Below, piece by piece: positions 58,767 through 64,000 of a DNA stretch of 64,000 bases. Numbering within the stretch: the stretch's first letter is position 1; each line of letters starts with the position of its first letter. This DNA is from Elysia chlorotica. Lineage: Eukaryota > Mollusca > Gastropoda > Plakobranchidae. The stretch covers positions 347,412 through 411,411 of the forward strand of contig RQTK01000109.1 in NCBI GenBank assembly GCA_003991915.1, given 5' to 3'. Under the pieces are notes generated by a model that was not told the origin of the DNA, made no database searches, and saw only the letters and a program-made list of their open reading frames with translations. Made by a program: the position numbers and the translations under genes.

Positions 58767-59467
58767 TCAATGATTTGACCCAATGCAGATATCACAAGTA
58801 CATTCCTTGATGTACCCAACAGTCACAGAAACATCAGAGCCATCCTCACAAGAGAATGGGATGATCTTTGTGGATGTCACAGCCTTACAGCAGCTACAGT
58901 CAGGCTCAGTGTACAGTTGGAAATAACCATTCTTGTATACCATATGAGTCGCAGCTTCAGAACTTGGACCACATGTGCCAGAGCATGTCTGAAATAATTA
59001 CAATTGGTATTAAAGCTACTGCCACTACTACTGCCACTGCTAATACTACTACTACTACTTGTATGTATTTATATATCATAATAAAGTGAACTTTGAATAA
59101 TTATAACAAATCAGTAGGAATTCCTTTTGCTCAGACGTCATGGACGCAAATTATAAATTTAGTTGAACGTATCTACATGTAGATCAATCTTCAGTTCTGT
59201 GACTGCCATCTCCCTTATCTTCAGAACTACAAGGGGTATCACAAAGACCTTCACAATCACTAACCACACATCTGTACAGTTATATGTTTGGAAATTGTCT
59301 CTGATCATACTCACCCCCATCTCCACCTTGGCTGTACAATTTCCGCTGCTGGTCTCGCTGGCCACAGTAAGAGTCTCTGATCCTGTAGCTTTGTAGCCAC
59401 ATGGCGTCATGATAGGAACACACTCTGGGCAGCAAAGGTCATCTGTTTGTCTCAGCGTATGAGTTTC
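58767..59467 (-). CDS. C-terminal cystine-knot (CTCK) domain, two exons
   Basis: Exon 59467-59315 encodes LCCPECVPIMTPCGYKATG ... ETSSGNCTAKVEMG. Exon 58988-58767 encodes TCSGTCGPSSEAATHMVYKN ... DCSCCKAVTSTKIIPFSC ... VGYIKECTCDIC, then IGSNH and stop. The C-x-G-x-C centre, the CxCC and the terminal C-x-C-x-x-C match the CTCK domain of von Willebrand factor, mucins and SCO-spondin, which dimerises these proteins through disulfides in the ER. The junction is phase 0. Confidence 0.88.
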
Positions 59468-62400
59468 CTGAGATATCAATCAAACATCAAAATAGAGAAA
59501 ACTATAGTTTTTGGTGCGGTTGTTCATGCTGCTGCTTCTATAGCCTGCTACTGACACTGCTATTGTTGATTCATTTTAATGTCTAAAATGACTACATCTA
59601 CAGTCGCTGTTACTTAAACAACATTAAATATTTATTTTATTACATGTTATGTATATGTGGGCCCTACCACTCCACATTAGTTATATGATTCTACTGTTGC
59701 TATTGCTATCATTGGTACTGGTCCCTCTACATTGCTTTGTGATAATTAGTAGGTACAACTGCTTCTAATACTTGTACAACTAATTCAACAAATAGTATAT
59801 AACATTGTCTATTTTGAAAGAAAAACATTAAGATGAGTTACATGAAACTTTTAAAGACAACTTGTAGCTAAGTAATGTAAAGGAAAACTGTAAAATTAAA
59901 AATTATGCAGGTGCAGCACATAGCAGAAAATGTATCTAAAACAATAAAATTACTACTTTTGTTTGCACTTTCTTTCATTATTGTCTGTGCCAAAACATAT
60001 AAAGGCTGATTAGGGTTCAATGTAACTTTGTTAATTTCATCCTGGAACCCATTATTTTATTGCCTTGCAGTTTTCCATCTTAAAATATTAATGCCTAAAC
60101 AATGAAAGTTCAACGCCATTAATGGTTTAAAAATATAAATTTTTAAAACGTTTACACCATTCCAGAGGGTTTTAAAACTATGTAAAATATTTATCCTAAA
60201 TGTTTAAAATGGTTAAAAAAATTGTGAATAAAATATCTTACATTCAGTAAACATCTACTTTAAATCTATCTCAACACTATTCCATGGACAAATGACATTC
60301 CACAAAGAATTGCTTTGTTCTATAAACTTACACTGTTACAGTTTTCCCGAATCTCCTTACAAGTATTAAGATATTCGTCATTGAAACAGACTTCATGACC
60401 AGTTTCATTACAGTAGCACTGTTTTGTGCATGCTTCATTGTTCCAAATCTTTCCTAAAAAAAAAAAAAGAAAAGAAAAGGGCAGTATAAAGTACATGTAC
60501 TAAACATGATAACTTTGGTTAATATAACGCTAACAGACAGAGACATCTTCTATTTAAAAATTGCAACTATAAACATTCAAGTATAAATTGCTTGCATTGA
60601 TACGGTTCTGGATTAAATCTAACGAATAAGCAATCTAACCACAGGCTACTCTGTCTCATCTTAATCACATAGAGCACCTTTTTTGTTGTTGCCTATACCA
60701 AACTTTTTCTTGGCATTGCTATGCCTTCCACCTTCATGTTCATAACCTCTCTTTAAACTCTCTTCAACTGCCAACCATACTTTCTCAATCTCATTACTGT
60801 CAAGGGAATTACAAACTTTTTCATTATTTTGTTTATCGGCAAAATTGTCATTGCTGTTCACTCCTCTTCCTCTCTCTTTTTACTGCACTATCATTATAAT
60901 AAGAAACATCTTGATAATTGAGCCATGGGAAATGTTACATTTTATACATCGACTTTTATTTGTTAACAAGAGTAATTATATTGATACTAGCCTACAAGAA
61001 AGAAAATAAAGAGTGATAAAGACTAACCTGGTTCTGAGTGTATATTGCACACAAATTCACCATCTTTACACTCACTGCGAAAAAAAAAAAAAAGCCAAAA
61101 TAGATATAAGTAAAATCACACCTAGTTTCAACTGTTCTCTTCATTTTCATTTCTAAATAAGTACTACAAATTAAATCAATTTATCACGACATTATTATTG
61201 TTTGCTCAAATAGCAGGAGAAGACAGAGTTTATCAACTGACAATCGATTCAGGGAACAGCATCCTTATTTTCAAATAAATTTAATACAGATTTTGTTCTC
61301 TAATTTATCCATGAAAATCTGCCCAATATGATATGCCTCGTGGCAAGACGGGTTCAAGCTTTTCTGCAACTTTAGAACTGTTAATACATTGTACATGTAT
61401 TCTCAGCCATCTATTTTATCTTGAAAATTCATTTTCCACAACAAAGAAAAAAAATATTCTTAACAAGTTTTTGTTTTAAAAACATCATTTAGCTTTAAAC
61501 TGGATGTCAATGATGGCTGAAAGAAAATACTAATTCAATGAGTTTTCTATGCTTTAGAACAACCCCAGATTTATTACAAGCCAAAAAAAAATGTATTTAA
61601 CAATAAAAAAAAAATCTTTTTTGTTTTCAAATCCCCACTTGAACTGAAAGAGCACCAAGATGAAACATTTTCATTGTTGGTATGTTGATAACTATAATTA
61701 TAAACTGATGTTATGTATCAGTATATTTTGTCCTTAAATTCAGTGCATAAACTAAATTGTAGGCCCTGCATAGTTTCAGGAAATTAATCGTATTTTGTCA
61801 TGTCATTGATAAAGTCCAGTAAAAACACTTTAAATCTTTAGCATTTTAGAAATAAGATTGCACCTTAAAAAACTGAGATGATGATTTTTTTAAGCTGACA
61901 TCGTAATATACAGGCAAACTGATATGAACTACACTGTAGTGTGTACGTAAAACAAGTATGAAACTTAACTAATTAACTTTACTTCAAATAATTTTATCCT
62001 TTACCAATCATTATGTAACTCAAATGCGAAAAAAGAAGAAAATGATTTTGCCACTAACCAAGACTTGCAGGTGTCTTCTACAATTCGCCCGGACTCCCAC
62101 ACTTCCCCATTATGAATGCATGGACACTCGCTTATTTGACAGGTCTGGGTCTCGATCAGCTGGTCCTCAGCATTGCAGCCCTTACCTTTCTTGGTTCTGG
62201 ATTAGGAAATGACAACGGTTATTTTTCTTTTGTAATTGTGATAATGGAAATTGTTAAGCGCATGATATTTCATGGAAGTGCGCTATATAAATGCAATTAT
62301 ATTATTTTTTATTTGTCTCACGATCATAACACAAAGGCTTGCGATTAATACTTAAACCTTAAAGCTAAGTGGATAGGAAGAAATAAAGAATTTTAATCTG

Positions 62401-64000
62401 AGACAGATATACATCTCCATAATTATTTGTTATTTATTTCAAAGATATTGAAAAAACAAACACAAAGCATAGATTGATGTAAAAATACATGTATGTGAAA
62501 AATAAGCAAGTTAGAAAGAGACATACAAATATACGGCAGTGCGCACACCATTACAAGACTATATAAGGGAGAAATAGAGAAAGAAAGCGAAAGGAAGAGG
62601 GAGACAGACAAACAGACAGATCAATACTAAGATATATATATATATATATAGACAGAGTGGGGAGAAAAACGAAGACTTGTTTCAAGAGCAGACGTCAAAC
62701 CTTTCACGTGATCTCGTGCCTTCACCACATGTCTTTGAGCATGGAGTCCAATCTGACCACTGGCCTAGTTCACAACCTGGTGGGATTTGAGAGGTCAATT
62801 TATTGGATTATAAGCTATCATTGCAATAAAAATAATACTACTTACTTGGCAGAAATTTAATACATGTACCGGTACATGCTTTTAAATATTGGCTTTAAAC
62901 AAAGCATTACATGTATATGTTTTACCGTACATGTGCATTGTTTCATTCTAATTATGGAAATGAACAAATAGTAAAATATTAAAAAGACAACGTCAAGGGA
63001 GATCAATAAATAGGAAATACAGACATACCCTTGAGTTTCCTAAGCCACGACAAAAAAATTACAGCAAATGGGACGGTGAACTTTAAGTAGATCATTCATT
63101 TGTTGGAGCACTAGCTTTAAAAGTTTGCTGAGCTTTTTTCTATGGCAATTGAAATTTCCAGTACAACCTGATGCACCTAACATACCTAATGGTACACTTT
63201 TAACAGTAGAACTGTTTAAATCAAAGAATCAAAATGTTCTTAAAAATACACTTTTTTAAAATGATTTTATAACACATTCCCTGATTAGTTATTTTTTAAA
63301 GGTAATATCTAGGTATTTAACAAATTTCACTTTACTCAGTTCATTAACATTAATAATGATTTGTGTCGGATTGTTAAATAACCCTAAATTTGTCATAATT
63401 AATTTTTGGTTCGTTTGTCAACATTTTTATCTAATAAATATTTTTTTATTAGTTAAAACATTTAGCTTATTCCCCTGTAAGATGTATTTCTTTATAGATC
63501 TCTGCTATTGTGAATAACCACGAAAGTCAGAGGCAATACTCAATATCTGTCTCATTGAGCCTTACTACATGAAGAATTTTATAAAATTGGTACTTACAAT
63601 CATCACGTTCGTGACAGTTGTAGCCCTTGGCGGTGCACTCACTGGAATAATAATAAAAAAAAACTAATGTCACCTACCTTGTGCTTGTAGTAAACAGGAA
63701 TAATTTTATGGTAAATGTAATATTCTTTTTACTTATCTAACTTTTAATACATTCAGCATAATTATTATTACATTTATCTTTATAATTCTTAAAAAAGGTA
63801 ACATACAAAAAGGTAAATAGTACAGATTTTAAGTAAACATCTGTGGTCTAGATCATCAAACAGATCAATAGTTTGAATAAGTTAAGGTTATTTTCCACAC
63901 AAAAATAGGGGTTTAAAAATAAAATCACTTACCAGTAGACACACTCACTAACATTGGCTTTGTAGCCTTGAGGGATGGGTGTAGAGCTGTTGTAAGCCTC
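58767..64000 (-). CDS. Secreted VWC/TSP1/cystine-knot protein (SCO-spondin/hemocytin/mucin-like), C-terminal part
   Basis: Minus-strand exons: from the window edge to 63933, 63641-63598, 62776-62701, 62196-62059, 61074-61028, 60453-60332, 59467-59315 and 58988-58767 (stop TGA 58769-58767). Phases agree at all seven junctions. In order: a Cys-rich end with two possible N-glycosylation sites (NSS, NVS) and ECVYCECTAKGYNC; a TSP1 domain WSDWTPCSKTCGEGTRSR ... ETQTCQISECP; a VWC-like module CIHNGEVWESGRIVEDTCKS, CECKDGEFVC; a second Cys-rich module WNNEACTKQCYC ... CCPECVP; and the C-terminal cystine knot. Such proteins are extracellular matrix, clotting or mucus components that multimerise by disulfides. 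The N-terminal part lies outside the window, so I cannot choose between SCO-spondin-, hemocytin- and mucin-type orthologues. A polyadenylation candidate (AATAAA on the minus strand) is at 58281-58276. Confidence 0.9.
62059..62776 (-). CDS. TSP1 domain split over two exons
   Basis: Exon 62776-62701 gives CELGQWSDWTPCSKTCGEGT, then RSRE. Exon 62196-62059 continues RTKKGKGCNAEDQLIETQTC, then QISECP. WSDWTPC is the W-x-x-W motif used for C-mannosylation and Arg-Trp stacking, and CSKTCG is the start of the canonical disulfide pattern. All six cysteines expected of a thrombospondin type 1 repeat are visible. The second exon runs on into the VWC-like CIHNGEVWESGR. The intron is phase 2 and sits in the middle of the TSP1 domain. 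Confidence 0.9.
62241..62310 (+). mobile_element. Retrotransposon 3' tail (GCGCTATATAAAT)
   Basis: ATAATGGAAATTGTTAAGCG ... GAAGTGCGCTATATAAATGC followed by AT-rich sequence. It has the same layout as the tail at 57776-57930 and lies in an intron of the cystine-knot gene. Confidence 0.5.
62631..62650. repeat. (TA)n microsatellite
   Basis: About 20 bp of TA just downstream (minus-strand sense) of the first TSP1 exon. Confidence 0.85.

Overview
The window is nuclear DNA from an intron-rich, AT-rich animal genome, most likely a mollusc and perhaps a gastropod. The phylum is inferred from the repeats: a tRNA-derived SINE with an AACC tail, a second SINE tail of a type common in molluscs, many decayed non-LTR retrotransposons and long CT/GA and CTGT microsatellites. 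No prokaryotic features are seen. Open reading frames alone mislead here, because nearly all real coding sequence lies in short exons. I joined exons by hand using splice sites, reading phase and protein family similarity.

Three genes are present. (1) On the minus strand, 6028-8084, are the first five coding exons of a type I inositol-polyphosphate 5-phosphatase (INPP5A-like); the rest of the gene should lie left of the window. (2) On the plus strand, 18137-51382, is a complete kinesin-6 gene of KIF20B/MPHOSPH1 type. It has 32 coding exons whose phases all agree, giving a 2122-residue protein: a motor domain with a long loop-6 insertion, a very long coiled coil (one 2.1-kb exon) and a basic Ser/Lys/Arg-rich tail. 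(3) On the minus strand, from the right edge to 58767, are the last eight exons of a secreted cysteine-rich protein with VWC-like, TSP1, VWC-like and C-terminal cystine-knot modules, as in SCO-spondin, hemocytin and gel-forming mucin relatives.

The flanks and introns hold mobile DNA: four copies of one tRNA-derived SINE family, five LINE reverse-transcriptase remnants, a 644-bp hAT-like non-autonomous element with an exact 8-bp target duplication, a mariner-like end fragment, a 15-copy minisatellite in a kinesin intron, and clusters of AGATCT/TCTAGA motifs.

The most unusual structures are inside the kinesin gene. Exon 14, with both its splice sites, has a perfect 130-bp inverted copy 105 bp downstream. 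It could fold into a pre-mRNA hairpin that hides a frame-neutral exon. Exon 18 is tandemly duplicated, with a SINE at the junction that has removed the splice donor of the first copy. The coiled coil contains three exactly 168-bp (8-heptad) tandem repeats. Intron 2 is a GC-AG intron. The three genes share no evident pathway, as expected for neighbouring animal genes.
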